Below are positions 32,862 to 42,219 of a stretch of DNA of 64,000 bases, piece after piece (within the stretch, counting starts at the first letter, position 1; each line of letters begins with the position of its first letter). The translations under genes were made by a program, and so were the position numbers. Location of the stretch: NCBI RefSeq assembly GCF_025567095.1, contig NZ_JAOQJH010000019.1, one strand, 5' to 3'. The notes under the pieces are model-generated. The model was not told the origin of the DNA and searched no databases. It saw only the letters and a list, made by a program, of their open reading frames with translations. This DNA is from Anthropogastromicrobium aceti. Lineage in GTDB: Bacteria; Bacillota; Clostridia; Lachnospirales; Lachnospiraceae.

Positions 32862-34379
32862 TCAAGTGCAATTTTTGATGTAAAGACTTGCATCTTTTAG
32901 AAAACTCAGCACAATCAATACCATGACAAAACCGATTGGGAATGCTGCGATGATGCTGACAGACTGAAGATTACTCATGGAGCTTTGTGCAAACACAAGT
33001 GCAATCGGAAGAAGAACCAAAAGAATACACCACATAAACTGAATCAACTTATTTGGCTGCTCATTTGCGCCAAGACGATGATAGCTGTAACATGATGCTG
33101 TAAGCGCAATAGAATCAAATGATGTTGCATAAAATGCGATCATTGTAACAAGAACAAGAACAAGGACAAATGGTGCACAAGGAAGTGTTCCAATAATATC
33201 AGTAATCAATCCGTATGCATCTCCCGTTTCCACATATTTTGCCAGAAAATCTGCCGCACCACTCATTTGTTCGCCAAGTGAATAATTGCCAAGTATAATA
33301 AAGCTCATGATTGTAGAGCCTACTCCAAATACATAGCCGCCAAGGATCGTCTGACGCACAGTACGGCCTCTTGAAATATTTCCAATAAAAAATGGGGCTG
33401 CAACACACCATACCATCCAGTATGCCCAATAGTAAATTGTCCAATTTTGCGGGAAGGATGTGGTTCTCTGCGGATCGGTTGTTGTAGCAAGTGAGAAGAA
33501 GTTTTGAATCATTCTTCCGAGTGCTGAAAATCCTGTCTCAACAATATATTTTGTCTGACCGCCAAATAACAGCACATAAATCAATAAGCCAAAGAACAGA
33601 TAAATACAGGCATTTGCCAGAACACTAATTCCCTTAAAGCCATGGAGAAGTGAGTATGTATAAATAACACAAGTGATTACAATAATCACAATTGTAACAG
33701 CAGTCTCATTTAGCTGTACACCAAACAAAGTGTTGATGATTTTTGCCATAAGTGGTGTAGCCACACTGAATGTAGTAGCTGTTCCAGCAAGAAGTGCAAA
33801 TACAGCAAGCAAATCGATAATTCGTCCAGCAATACCATCAGTATGCTTTCCAAGAATAGGACGGCAAGCCTCAGAATACTTCTGACGGTTTCTTTTTCTC
33901 ACATGAAGCATAAATCCAAATGCAGCTGCCAATACAAGATAAAATCCCCATGGAATCAAGCTCCAATGAAAAATTGGGTAAACACTTGCCCAATCCTGAA
34001 TACTTCCCATTTCTGCGATGTGAGGATCTGTTGCATACATAAACCACTCGGAGAAGGAGTAAAATAATATGTCAGCAGCCAAACCACAGGTAAACATCAT
34101 TGATCCCCATGCAAAGAAAGAATACTTTGGCTTTTCGTCTTTCTCTCCAAGAACAATGTTGCCATACTTGGAACATGCAATGTAAATTGAGAGCAAAAAA
34201 ATGCCCAGACCGATGACTAAATAGTACGTTCCCATCGTGTCTCCAAAGAAAAAGCGAACTTTACTTAACACTTCATTTGACTGGTCTGGTGCCACAAAAA
34301 ATATCACACATAACGCCACAACAATTGCCAAAGGAAGAAGCGTTATAAGCCAGTCTACTTTCTTTTTTTCGTTTTCCAT
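32862..34379 (-). CDS. BCCT-family transporter (choline/betaine/carnitine type)
   Basis: A 505-residue membrane protein with about twelve helices. BCCT landmarks are WGSMMFTCGLAADILFYSFSEW near residue 90, HWSLIPWGFYLVLAA near 138 and the long central hydrophobic block. The family moves quaternary ammonium compounds. Its place between the LicC gene and the choline-binding protein makes choline uptake for surface decoration the most likely job, replacing the LicB permease of other lic loci. Start has AAGGAG ten bases upstream. The stop lies within the region upstream of the surface-protein start, so the genes are about 60 bases apart. Confidence 0.88.
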   Translation of the reverse strand: MENEKKKVDWLITLLPLAIVVALCVIFFVAPDQSNEVLSKVRFFFGDTMGTYYLVIGLGIFLLSIYIACSKYGNIVLGEKDEKPKYSFFAWGSMMFTCGLAADILFYSFSEWFMYATDPHIAEMGSIQDWASVYPIFHWSLIPWGFYLVLAAAFGFMLHVRKRNRQKYSEACRPILGKHTDGIAGRIIDLLAVFALLAGTATTFSVATPLMAKIINTLFGVQLNETAVTIVIIVITCVIYTYSLLHGFKGISVLANACIYLFFGLLIYVLLFGGQTKYIVETGFSALGRMIQNFFSLATTTDPQRTTSFPQNWTIYYWAYWMVWCVAAPFFIGNISRGRTVRQTILGGYVFGVGSTIMSFIILGNYSLGEQMSGAADFLAKYVETGDAYGLITDIIGTLPCAPFVLVLVLVTMIAFYATSFDSIALTASCYSYHRLGANEQPNKLIQFMWCILLVLLPIALVFAQSSMSNLQSVSIIAAFPIGFVMVLIVLSFLKDASLYIKNCT

Positions 34380-34397
34380 TATCTTATTTCTCCTTTT

Positions 34398-35126
34398 TTA
34401 ATACTTGTCTGACCCATCCATATACTTCTTGTAAGATGAATCAATTGCCACAAGTTCACTTAAATTGTCAATTTCAATGATATCTCCATACTCCATAGGG
34501 TGAATACCAAGCTGATACTCATCTGGATAGCAAAACATTGCAACATCATCCCAATAAATCTGGCGATTTTTCTTATCTTCAAATTCTATCTCAATATGAC
34601 GCTTCAATTTGGCACCATCCTCTTTGCTCCAGCGCGAAATACTAAACAGCTGCCAACCATGTTCTCCACCATTTCTGCCACAGTGTGTAACAACACCATT
34701 TTCCACGGTAAGAAGCCACTCGTCAGTCTTTCCCTCACACCAGACGCAGTTGTAACCAGACCGTTCAAACTCTGGCGTTAAAATCGTCGGATTGTAAATG
34801 ATTTGATCACCATCAAGGATAATTACGTCCTCAAGATGCTCTCTTGCCACATACAGGGAAGAAATATTATTGCAGGTTTCATATAGCATGTTTTCGATCA
34901 ATACAACTCCTGGATACTGCTTTGGCAGCTCTGCAAATGCCTCCTTTAAATAGCCGACAACAACGTAGATCTCTGTGATCCCATTTTGATGAAGCCCCGA
35001 AATGACAGTGTCGATCATGCGCACTCCATTTACTTTTATTAACGGCTTCGGTGTATGCAAGCTGACCGGCTGCATTCGCTTTCCAATTCCTGCAGCCATG
35101 ATAATGGCTCTCTTTGCTTTATGCAT
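34398..35126 (-). CDS. licC: LicC-like choline-phosphate cytidylyltransferase
   Basis: A 242-residue NTP-transferase. The signature MAAGIGKRMQPVSLHTPKPL is at the N-terminus, and the metal/phosphate region VIILDGDQIIYN near residue 100 matches LicC-type enzymes, which make CDP-choline from CTP and phosphocholine. It lies eighteen bases after the fused HTH-nucleotidyltransferase-kinase gene and before the BCCT transporter. GAGGGAG precedes the ATG. Because the upstream fusion has its own nucleotidyltransferase domain, one of the two may use another substrate or be regulatory. Confidence 0.82.
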   Translation of the reverse strand: MHKAKRAIIMAAGIGKRMQPVSLHTPKPLIKVNGVRMIDTVISGLHQNGITEIYVVVGYLKEAFAELPKQYPGVVLIENMLYETCNNISSLYVAREHLEDVIILDGDQIIYNPTILTPEFERSGYNCVWCEGKTDEWLLTVENGVVTHCGRNGGEHGWQLFSISRWSKEDGAKLKRHIEIEFEDKKNRQIYWDDVAMFCYPDEYQLGIHPMEYGDIIEIDNLSELVAIDSSYKKYMDGSDKY

Positions 35127-35143
35127 AGTGTTCTCCCTCTTTT

Positions 35144-36898
35144 TTATAATTTTTTTATTTCCTCTGATGCAATACGGTAATATTCTTTTGCAAAGCGATA
35201 TTGGCGCAGACTGTATTCACCAAATTCGACGCCAAGGCTTCGCTTATACTCACACCAGTTGCTCCACAAAAGACCGCACGCGGCAATGTAACAGTAGATC
35301 TTGACACGCGTCTCATTCGGACAATCACCATCAAAGTAAATGGAAATCAGACGGTCGATCTGGCGCTTATTGTACAGCGAATAAATGCAAAACATCGCGA
35401 TGTCCACGTGTGGATCCTGCATGCCGGCGTACTCCCAGTCGGTCAGCTGAAGCTGTTCACCATCTTCTCCTGCACAGAATAAAAAGTTATCCGGAACGGC
35501 ATCGATATGAGTCAACACCTTCTTTCCTGCATGTGCCTCAATGTAGGGTTTAAGTGACAGGACATTTTCTTTCGTCTTCTGGTAATCACGATAGATTGAC
35601 GGTGCGCCCTCCCACAAGCTCTCATAAAATTCGATCTGCTTAAAAATGTCAAACTCATGATCAACAGTAAGTTCCATCTGATGAAATTTTTTTAACAGAT
35701 TCATACATTTTTTCAGGTCACTTACGTTTAATGGATCACAAGGACGAACACCTTCTAAGAATGATGTAATCTTATATCCATTCTCTGGATTAATGTAAAT
35801 TGGATCATCACAGATTCCTTTTCCAGAAATAGCCCGATAGACGTCAGCTTCTTCTTTTCGACTGATTAACTGGGAAGTTCCCTCTCCTGGAATGCGCATG
35901 ATATACTTTTTGCCCTTGCATGAGAACAAAAATGAACGATTGGTCATGCCTTTTTTTAGAACAGAAATCTCGACGATCTCTTTTGGATCGGCCTGCAGCT
36001 GTTTTGCAATGACAGCGATCGCATCGGATTTTAGCTGTTCTGAATCGCTGTCTAAGTCTCGCAGCTGCTCGTAGGTGTTTATCTCAACAACATCGCATGC
36101 ATGGACAACACGCGCCGCCACAATCATACGATCTTTCTTGTAAAGAGCCTCTTCCCAGAATGAATCATCATATGCCGCTTTCTCGGCTAGCTGTACAATC
36201 CGTTCTGTCACAAGCGCTGCATCTTCTGCCGTCAAATATGAAATGCCAATCATAGCATTTCCTGCGGTTTGTATTGTTCGTACCAACTCCATTTTGCGGT
36301 TCACCCGAACATCGCTCTCCTCATCGACCAGATCACTGACCATATACCAGGAATACAGCTCTGCGGTACGAAATGGGTTTTTGTCACACCAGATATCACA
36401 TGGGACAACATACGCATTCGCGAGATGGTCTGATACCAATTTTATAGAATGCAGGTTATTTTTTCCAGCATACTCTGTATTGATTACAAGCTCTACTCCA
36501 AATTCGTCAATCAGATATTCAAACTGCTCCTTCATAAAACCGACAACGACGTAGATTTTTTTTATTCCTACTTCATGCAGCTGGCGAATCAAACGCTCAA
36601 TCAGATACTCGCCATTTACCTGTAAAAAAGCCTTCGGTGACTCAAGGTTAATCGGCACCATACGCATACCAAAGCCCGCTGCAAGAATAATAGCCTGCTT
36701 TGGTGCCTTATCTGCAAATTCATTCTCAGCCTTCTTTGTCAATCGAATATTATCATCAATATATCCTTCCTTTAGCAGCTGGCGAAGCGAACGATTTACA
36801 ATTCCAAGCGAATGACCGCTTAGATCCGATAATACACGCTGGTTGATATATGGCTCTGCATGAAGCGCCTCTAAAATATCGCATTCTTGTTTGTTCAT
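35144..36898 (-). CDS. Three-domain protein: winged HTH, nucleotidyltransferase, choline kinase
   Basis: About 584 residues. Residues 1-65 form a winged-helix DNA-binding domain (QECDILEALHAEPYINQRVL, then a recognition-helix region with NRSLRQLLKEGYI). Residues about 70-290 are a LicC-like NTP-transferase (LAAGFGMRMVPINLESPKAF, VVPCDIW). Residues about 300-584 are a LicA-like kinase of the aminoglycoside-phosphotransferase fold, with the catalytic loop LTHIDAVPDNFLF and LTDWEYAG metal site. One polypeptide could thus phosphorylate choline, activate it and sense or control transcription. ATG at 36898 has GGAGG eleven bases upstream. A strong promoter with a large palindrome at its start site lies just upstream, a likely target of the HTH domain. 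Confidence 0.87.
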   Translation of the reverse strand: MNKQECDILEALHAEPYINQRVLSDLSGHSLGIVNRSLRQLLKEGYIDDNIRLTKKAENEFADKAPKQAIILAAGFGMRMVPINLESPKAFLQVNGEYLIERLIRQLHEVGIKKIYVVVGFMKEQFEYLIDEFGVELVINTEYAGKNNLHSIKLVSDHLANAYVVPCDIWCDKNPFRTAELYSWYMVSDLVDEESDVRVNRKMELVRTIQTAGNAMIGISYLTAEDAALVTERIVQLAEKAAYDDSFWEEALYKKDRMIVAARVVHACDVVEINTYEQLRDLDSDSEQLKSDAIAVIAKQLQADPKEIVEISVLKKGMTNRSFLFSCKGKKYIMRIPGEGTSQLISRKEEADVYRAISGKGICDDPIYINPENGYKITSFLEGVRPCDPLNVSDLKKCMNLLKKFHQMELTVDHEFDIFKQIEFYESLWEGAPSIYRDYQKTKENVLSLKPYIEAHAGKKVLTHIDAVPDNFLFCAGEDGEQLQLTDWEYAGMQDPHVDIAMFCIYSLYNKRQIDRLISIYFDGDCPNETRVKIYCYIAACGLLWSNWCEYKRSLGVEFGEYSLRQYRFAKEYYRIASEEIKKL

Positions 36899-36939
36899 GT
36901 ATTTCAATTCCTCCGATTTCGTGAACAAAATGTTTTGAA

Positions 36940-36982
36940 ATTACGGTTACAGACTACTATTTTTAAAGTCTGCAACCGCAAT
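36940..36982 (-). promoter_or_regulatory. 16-base palindrome at the start of the choline operon transcript
   Basis: Arms at 36940-36955 and 36967-36982 pair over sixteen bases (core CGGTT and AGACT); the only two mismatches would be G-U pairs in RNA. It starts about ten bases after the -10 box of the promoter at 36992-37020. It is a strong candidate operator for the HTH domain of the next gene, or an RNA hairpin at the 5' end of the transcript. Confidence 0.6.
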
Positions 36983-36991
36983 ACTGTAGAA

Positions 36992-37020
36992 AACATAGCA
37001 CTTTTTTCTTTGTTTGTCAA
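36992..37020 (-). promoter_or_regulatory. Promoter of the choline operon
   Basis: TTGACA (37015-37020) and TATGTT (36992-36997) with a 17-base spacing, followed by the palindrome at 36940-36982 and then the ribosome site of the fusion gene. Confidence 0.75.
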
Positions 37021-37051
37021 CTGCTATCTTGCGCAATTTTGAAACTCTTCC

Positions 37052-38281
37052 TTATTTTTTTAATCCAAGATACTCTGCAAGTCTCTTGGAGCCATTTCCG
37101 TCGTGATACTCAAAGAAAAGATTCGAGATTTTTCGGCGTTCCTCCCGATGTGGATCCTTTCCGTCAATGACGTCCTTAATAAAACCGATAAACTCTTCCT
37201 GATTGTACACGATATGACCTGGCATATAGTCAAGCGGATTTTCAAATAGAAAGCCCAACTTATAATCCTCGGCATCATCAAGCGTATAGGCAATTGGCTT
37301 GTCTGCATGAAGGAAATCATAAGCTGCTGACGAATAGTCACTGATCAATGCATCGACATCTTTCATAAGATGATAATTATCTACACCACGCTGCTTTACG
37401 GTATTTGCATCCAGCACAAGAATGTTGGACATATCCTTGATCTTGACTGTTGTCAAATCCTGCATCGGGTGGATCTTGACAATCAACAGTGCATTGTTTG
37501 CTGCCAAAAATGTATTCAGCTCGTTACATGATTCCCGATCTTTTAAGATTGGAACACCTAGCGCAAGCTCACTTGTCGAATCCATACGACTAAAATCAAC
37601 AGACTTTCGAAATGTTGGCATCCACAAAATGACCTTTTTGTATGTCTTATTTGTCAACTTTCGAAGATCACCCTGTCCGCCGTTGTAGAAAATGTCGTGC
37701 ATCGGATATCCGAGCACACGCTGCTTTTTGTTCGGATACGTCAGATTGTATTGATCGGCCAGAATCGGTGCCAAAAACTTTGATGGCACAAGTATACAAT
37801 CTAATTCATCTGGCAGGAAAATCTTTCCCTTAAAGGACTTTAAGCCGATTGTTCCGTGATCTAAGTAACAAGCAATCTGTCCATCTCTCTTTCGTCCCAG
37901 AATATAGTGATCTGATGTCATGTACTTGGCCGTGTACATATAGTAGGTCTTTCGAAGACTTGGCGTATACAGATTAAATCCTGTTACGTTTGGCGGAAGG
38001 TTCTTTGGCTTTTTGTTTCGCAACATCCACACAATCTTATAACGTTTGTTGTAGCCTTCTTTGATCAGATAGTCGTAAAATGCGCCGCCATTGCAGTCAA
38101 AATCATTGTGGCTCTCGATCAAAATCGTGTCGGTCAGCTTTGCATTTTTCCAGAGTACCTTTCCGATTGCCATAAAGGCGTTGTCCACATGTCTGTACAC
38201 CTTATTTCGCAGAATGACCTTCATCACATAGTCAAATCCATACTTTGAAACTCTTGTTGTAAATTTTTGAATTACATTCAT
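37052..38281 (-). CDS. CDP-glycerol glycerophosphotransferase (TagF/TagB-like)
   Basis: About 409 residues, the CDP-glycerol:poly(glycerophosphate) transferase family. Family marks are LDHGTIGLKSFKG with the conserved histidine, WMPTFRKSVDF and the SDYSSAAYDFL motif near residue 315. These enzymes add glycerol phosphate from CDP-glycerol to a polymer or primer. It lies at the downstream end of the second polymer cluster, next to the choline genes, suggesting a glycerol-phosphate-containing wall polymer. No gene for CDP-glycerol synthesis is in the window. The ATG at 38281 is preferred over a GTG four codons earlier, but neither has a well-spaced ribosome site. Confidence 0.86.
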   Translation of the reverse strand: MNVIQKFTTRVSKYGFDYVMKVILRNKVYRHVDNAFMAIGKVLWKNAKLTDTILIESHNDFDCNGGAFYDYLIKEGYNKRYKIVWMLRNKKPKNLPPNVTGFNLYTPSLRKTYYMYTAKYMTSDHYILGRKRDGQIACYLDHGTIGLKSFKGKIFLPDELDCILVPSKFLAPILADQYNLTYPNKKQRVLGYPMHDIFYNGGQGDLRKLTNKTYKKVILWMPTFRKSVDFSRMDSTSELALGVPILKDRESCNELNTFLAANNALLIVKIHPMQDLTTVKIKDMSNILVLDANTVKQRGVDNYHLMKDVDALISDYSSAAYDFLHADKPIAYTLDDAEDYKLGFLFENPLDYMPGHIVYNQEEFIGFIKDVIDGKDPHREERRKISNLFFEYHDGNGSKRLAEYLGLKK

Positions 38282-38326
38282 ATCCTGCACCACTCATTTC
38301 GTTGTTTCTGTTTTCTTTTATTTTTC

Positions 38327-39751
38327 TTAGCCTCTGCTCATTTTTGCCTTTACCTTCTGCAAAAGCTGTCCCAAAATCGCGCCAACATATTTTCGATAAA
38401 TTACTATAATCGCAATCACAATCACAACCTGACCGATATAGCCATGACCGGCTGTATGTTCGAGTGCGACCTGTGCAATCAACAGCACATACACAATGCA
38501 GTCTTTTACAAGGCTAACGCTCATCTTGATATATTTTTTTGCATAGCCCAGACGCAATGCCCACATTACCATGTAGGAAGCAACCGTTGCGATCGCAGCA
38601 CCCAGCGCTCCAAATTTTGGAATTAACAGCGCATTAAGCACAATGTTGCATACAGCCGACACAACGGTTGTCGATGCAATAACCTTGCTGTCTTTTACTG
38701 CCGAGAAAATGCTGCCCAAAAAAGCAGTCATCGCGTTAAACATGATCGAGATCAGTAAAACAGAGGAGTAATTCCATGCCTCAAAAAAATCCTTTGCATA
38801 TAAGATACGAGCAAGCGGAACATTGAACAGAATAATCACACTGCATACCATCGTGATCGCTGCATTGTAGATTTTATAGGTCTTTCCAAAGAAGCCATCG
38901 GAGTCTTCTACATCAAATTCTCGAATTGCAGACAATGTCCAAGCTTGGGAAAATACTGTATAAAAGGTGGAAAGGATCGTTGGAATTTTGCTTGCTACTG
39001 CATAGATACCATTTGCCTCTACGCCACAGATCGCGGTCACAAAGTACTTGTCTAAAAATGCATTGATCCATAACGCAATGTTATTAAAAATCAGTGGGGC
39101 ACAATACTGAAGCATTTCTTTCTGTACGGCCGTGCTGCACACACTTTTGATATAATCGCGCCCTTTGACCTTAGCCTTTGCAATACAATAGATTGATGCA
39201 ATTAGCGGTCCAATGACCATTGAAATCAAATAACCATAGATTCCAATCTTAATTACAAGCAAAAAGATAATATTTCCTGCAATCATAGCTGCCGTCGAGA
39301 TAATGCCAGCCACTGCTACTTCCATAACCTTATCAAGAGCTCTTAAGTAAGAGGTCATAATCTGGTACAGTGCTGTTGACCAGAAATACAGAAAAATAAA
39401 GATATAGTACATAAGCGGCCAGTCTGCGATACGCAGCTGTGCCGTAATGGTCAAAAATAAAATGGCAACAAGGCTTCCGATGAAAAGTACACGGATTCCA
39501 AATACCAAGATCTCACTTTGATCCTTTTTTCGTTCTATTGCAAACCGAAGTACTGCATCGGCAATATTTACGGTACAAATATACATCATCAGCGTTGCCG
39601 TTGTCGTGATAATATCTGCAATACCGTATTCTGCTGTCGTCAGTACACTTGTGTAAAAAGGCACCAACAAAAAGGAAAGAAACTTTGTTCCAAATGAACT
39701 GACTGCAAAAATAAGTACATTTTTCGTTAAATATTTATACTTTTCCTTCAT
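38327..39751 (-). CDS. Wzx-type polysaccharide flippase, second cluster
   Basis: A 474-residue protein of the MOP superfamily with about fourteen helices. The opening YLTKNVLIFAVSSFGTKFLSFLLVPFYTSVL is typical, as is EYGIADIITT. It would export the repeat unit of the second polymer. The ATG at 39751 has GGAG six bases upstream and overlaps or abuts the stop of the polymerase gene. It differs strongly from the flippase at 4317-5678, which supports two separate pathways. Confidence 0.9.
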   Translation of the reverse strand: MKEKYKYLTKNVLIFAVSSFGTKFLSFLLVPFYTSVLTTAEYGIADIITTTATLMMYICTVNIADAVLRFAIERKKDQSEILVFGIRVLFIGSLVAILFLTITAQLRIADWPLMYYIFIFLYFWSTALYQIMTSYLRALDKVMEVAVAGIISTAAMIAGNIIFLLVIKIGIYGYLISMVIGPLIASIYCIAKAKVKGRDYIKSVCSTAVQKEMLQYCAPLIFNNIALWINAFLDKYFVTAICGVEANGIYAVASKIPTILSTFYTVFSQAWTLSAIREFDVEDSDGFFGKTYKIYNAAITMVCSVIILFNVPLARILYAKDFFEAWNYSSVLLISIMFNAMTAFLGSIFSAVKDSKVIASTTVVSAVCNIVLNALLIPKFGALGAAIATVASYMVMWALRLGYAKKYIKMSVSLVKDCIVYVLLIAQVALEHTAGHGYIGQVVIVIAIIVIYRKYVGAILGQLLQKVKAKMSRG

Positions 39752-39752
39752 C

Positions 39753-41126
39753 CTATTCTCCGTGTGATTTATTCTTTCTTCTAAACTTTTCTTTTTTCTC
39801 TTCCCACTTCCACTTACCGGAACTTTCAAACCCAATTTTTCTCTGAAATCTTGTCAAATTTGGTAAGAATCGTATTCGCGCGCTCATAGAACCATATTCG
39901 TCAAAGAATGAATCATCACAGTTTGCCAAAATACAATATAATGGAATCAGCTTATAGGATGGCATATGTGCATTGATTAAATTCTCAATCGCGATAAAGA
40001 TCAGACAAATCACGAGAGATGTACATTTTTTCTTGATGCAAATGTGCATTATATACTCATGTAAAATCAATACCATCACAGAAATAAGAATACCTGTCTG
40101 CAAAAACAGCAAAACATATCCATTATCTGCAGTTGCATTTCCAAGACCTGAATAGGTACCTGCAAATTTTCCATAGCCCAACAGACTGACAGGATACACT
40201 GCTAACAGCTTATTAGCCAGACTAAGACGATTGTTTAACACCAAATCAACTGCTACCCAGAACGAATTTCCTGCACGATACGCATAGGAACCAATCAAAC
40301 TTATAAGAAAGGCCAATGGATATGCTGCATATCCAACTACCAGCCAATTAAATCTTGACTTTACTTTTAATGAATAAATTCTGACAATCCAAAAACATAC
40401 CAAGAATACAAACACTAGCACAAAAGAAATTCTGGAACCACAATACGAAAAAATAAGAGAATTTATCAGTACTGCGACAATCGTTTCTACAACAGTAAAC
40501 CGTTTTCCTCTGATTCCCACATACATAAATAAGAGAATCATGAAAATTAGTGGAATCTGATTGCTGTTTAAAAAGCCAAATGCATGGCGGACATATTCGC
40601 CCTGAAAGAATGCTCCTGTCTGATTTCCAAGCCAGCGCACATCAATGTTATCAGGCAATAAACCAATCATACACAAAAACAAGACTATCGCATGTGCAAC
40701 GGTCAATGAAATCAGCGTATTTTTAAAAACTCGCTTTAATGGCTTATCCTTCGCACCTACTACAGCAAACACAATGTATAAAAGGCTTTGACCTCCGTAA
40801 AACAAAATCGCATTTGCCAGACAGCAACTAAAGAAGACATATACAAAACCCATCTTTATGGATACATCTATGGATGCATGCAACCTTAATGAAAAGATCG
40901 CATTAGCTGTAAGCAATATTAATACTATAATTCTCGAAACAAATAATAAATCCTCGACAAAAAGCTGCTCATTTAACTGGCTCTCTGAAAATACCTGAAT
41001 GAACAGGAAGATATCCAGTAAAATAAAATATAAATCCCCTCTTTTAATCTTCTCTCCTAACTTTCCCTCAAAAATCTTTTTACTTATACTCTGCCAATTT
41101 GTCCAGATAGTCTTCAAAGTGTGCAT
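39753..41126 (-). CDS. Wzy-like polysaccharide polymerase, second cluster
   Basis: About 457 residues with about ten to twelve helices and no soluble domain. A large loop lies around residues 290-350 (GYGKFAGTYSGLGNATADNGYVLLFLQTG), a pattern common in polymerases. The ATG at 41126 has GGGAG seven bases upstream and starts within the last codons of the upstream GT4 gene (about 46-base overlap). The following flippase begins directly after its stop. Called by topology and context, since sequence similarity in this family is low. Confidence 0.75.
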   Translation of the reverse strand: MHTLKTIWTNWQSISKKIFEGKLGEKIKRGDLYFILLDIFLFIQVFSESQLNEQLFVEDLLFVSRIIVLILLTANAIFSLRLHASIDVSIKMGFVYVFFSCCLANAILFYGGQSLLYIVFAVVGAKDKPLKRVFKNTLISLTVAHAIVLFLCMIGLLPDNIDVRWLGNQTGAFFQGEYVRHAFGFLNSNQIPLIFMILLFMYVGIRGKRFTVVETIVAVLINSLIFSYCGSRISFVLVFVFLVCFWIVRIYSLKVKSRFNWLVVGYAAYPLAFLISLIGSYAYRAGNSFWVAVDLVLNNRLSLANKLLAVYPVSLLGYGKFAGTYSGLGNATADNGYVLLFLQTGILISVMVLILHEYIMHICIKKKCTSLVICLIFIAIENLINAHMPSYKLIPLYCILANCDDSFFDEYGSMSARIRFLPNLTRFQRKIGFESSGKWKWEEKKEKFRRKNKSHGE

Positions 41127-42126
41127 ATTGTGTCTCCCACGTAAACTGCAATGCTGTTTTATACGCCTCATCCTGAAGAAGCAAGAGCCTTTGTCTGTCA
41201 TTTAACAGCTTCTCTACTTCAGCTTCCATCTGTGAAAAGTTGAAATTCTCGATCACAACTGCATTTTGGTCAGTCGCAATCTCTGCCATAGCGCCTACTT
41301 TAAAACCAACTACAGCACATTTGTTTGCCATTGCTTCAAGAATAGGCAGTCCCCATGCTTCTCTGCTGCTAGTAAATAAATAAATGTCCGACTCTCGGTA
41401 CATTTTCATCAACAGTTCTCTAGGCGGGTTTTCCAAAAAACGTGCATATTCTGGAACATCGCTGCCTTTTCTTCGACCGAACATGTTTAATCTTAAATCC
41501 GGATACTTTTTGCGCAAATTCTCCACAATCTCCATTCCTGGCTTAGTTCCCTTATGCTCTGCCTCGTGGTACATCATCAAAAGCACTGGACTTTTGTGCT
41601 TCTTTTTCGGCTGCGCAATAAACTCTGCCTGGTCAAGACCATTGTAAATAACCTCTGCATCTACACCAAAACGTTCTTTTAGCATCTGTGCAAGCTGACG
41701 TGTAATTGTAATCGTGCGAAGTCCTAGCTGGTAGCTTCGATCTACATCTTTCGCCTCTCCGTTAAACACTTCATAGTCCTGCACAAAATAAACTTTTTTG
41801 CCACAGCGATGCGGAAGCTTCTTTACATCATATGCCGTCTGCCATGCCGTTGCGATAGTAACATCTGCATCACGTATAAACTTTGGCTTGATCACCGGCA
41901 CAATCTTAAGCTTAAATTTGGCATCAAACCAATGTTCTGGCTTGAATGTGTTGCTTAAGGATGCCTTCAGACGAAATAGTGCCGACTGGTCCTTTCCCTT
42001 ATAGCTTACCATCGGCATATAGCAAACTACATCATGACCTTTCCCTACCAGATAATTTGCATAAAGAAAAACAACTCGTATTCCTCCAGATAATCGTTTA
42101 AACGGAATAACAAAATTAATTTTCAT
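41080..42126 (-). CDS. Glycosyltransferase family 4
   Basis: A 348-residue GT-B enzyme. FVIPFKRLSGGIRVVFLYAN opens the N-terminal domain; LMMYHEAEHKGTKPGMEI starts the donor domain; TSSREAWGLPILEAMANKC is the donor motif with the EAWG variant and conserved glutamate. ATG at 42126 has AAAGGA upstream. An ATG 26 codons earlier is open but lies in the tail of the gap to the GT2 gene and adds unrelated residues. Sugar unknown. Confidence 0.86.
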   Translation of the reverse strand: MKINFVIPFKRLSGGIRVVFLYANYLVGKGHDVVCYMPMVSYKGKDQSALFRLKASLSNTFKPEHWFDAKFKLKIVPVIKPKFIRDADVTIATAWQTAYDVKKLPHRCGKKVYFVQDYEVFNGEAKDVDRSYQLGLRTITITRQLAQMLKERFGVDAEVIYNGLDQAEFIAQPKKKHKSPVLLMMYHEAEHKGTKPGMEIVENLRKKYPDLRLNMFGRRKGSDVPEYARFLENPPRELLMKMYRESDIYLFTSSREAWGLPILEAMANKCAVVGFKVGAMAEIATDQNAVVIENFNFSQMEAEVEKLLNDRQRLLLLQDEAYKTALQFTWETQYAHFEDYLDKLAEYK

Positions 42127-42219
42127 ATTGTTTCCTTTCATCTTCTTCCTAAGTGAGCATGACACCACATGATGTCCATAAATACAACACTTCCTTCTCT
42201 TCAATGTGTTTATGCTGTA

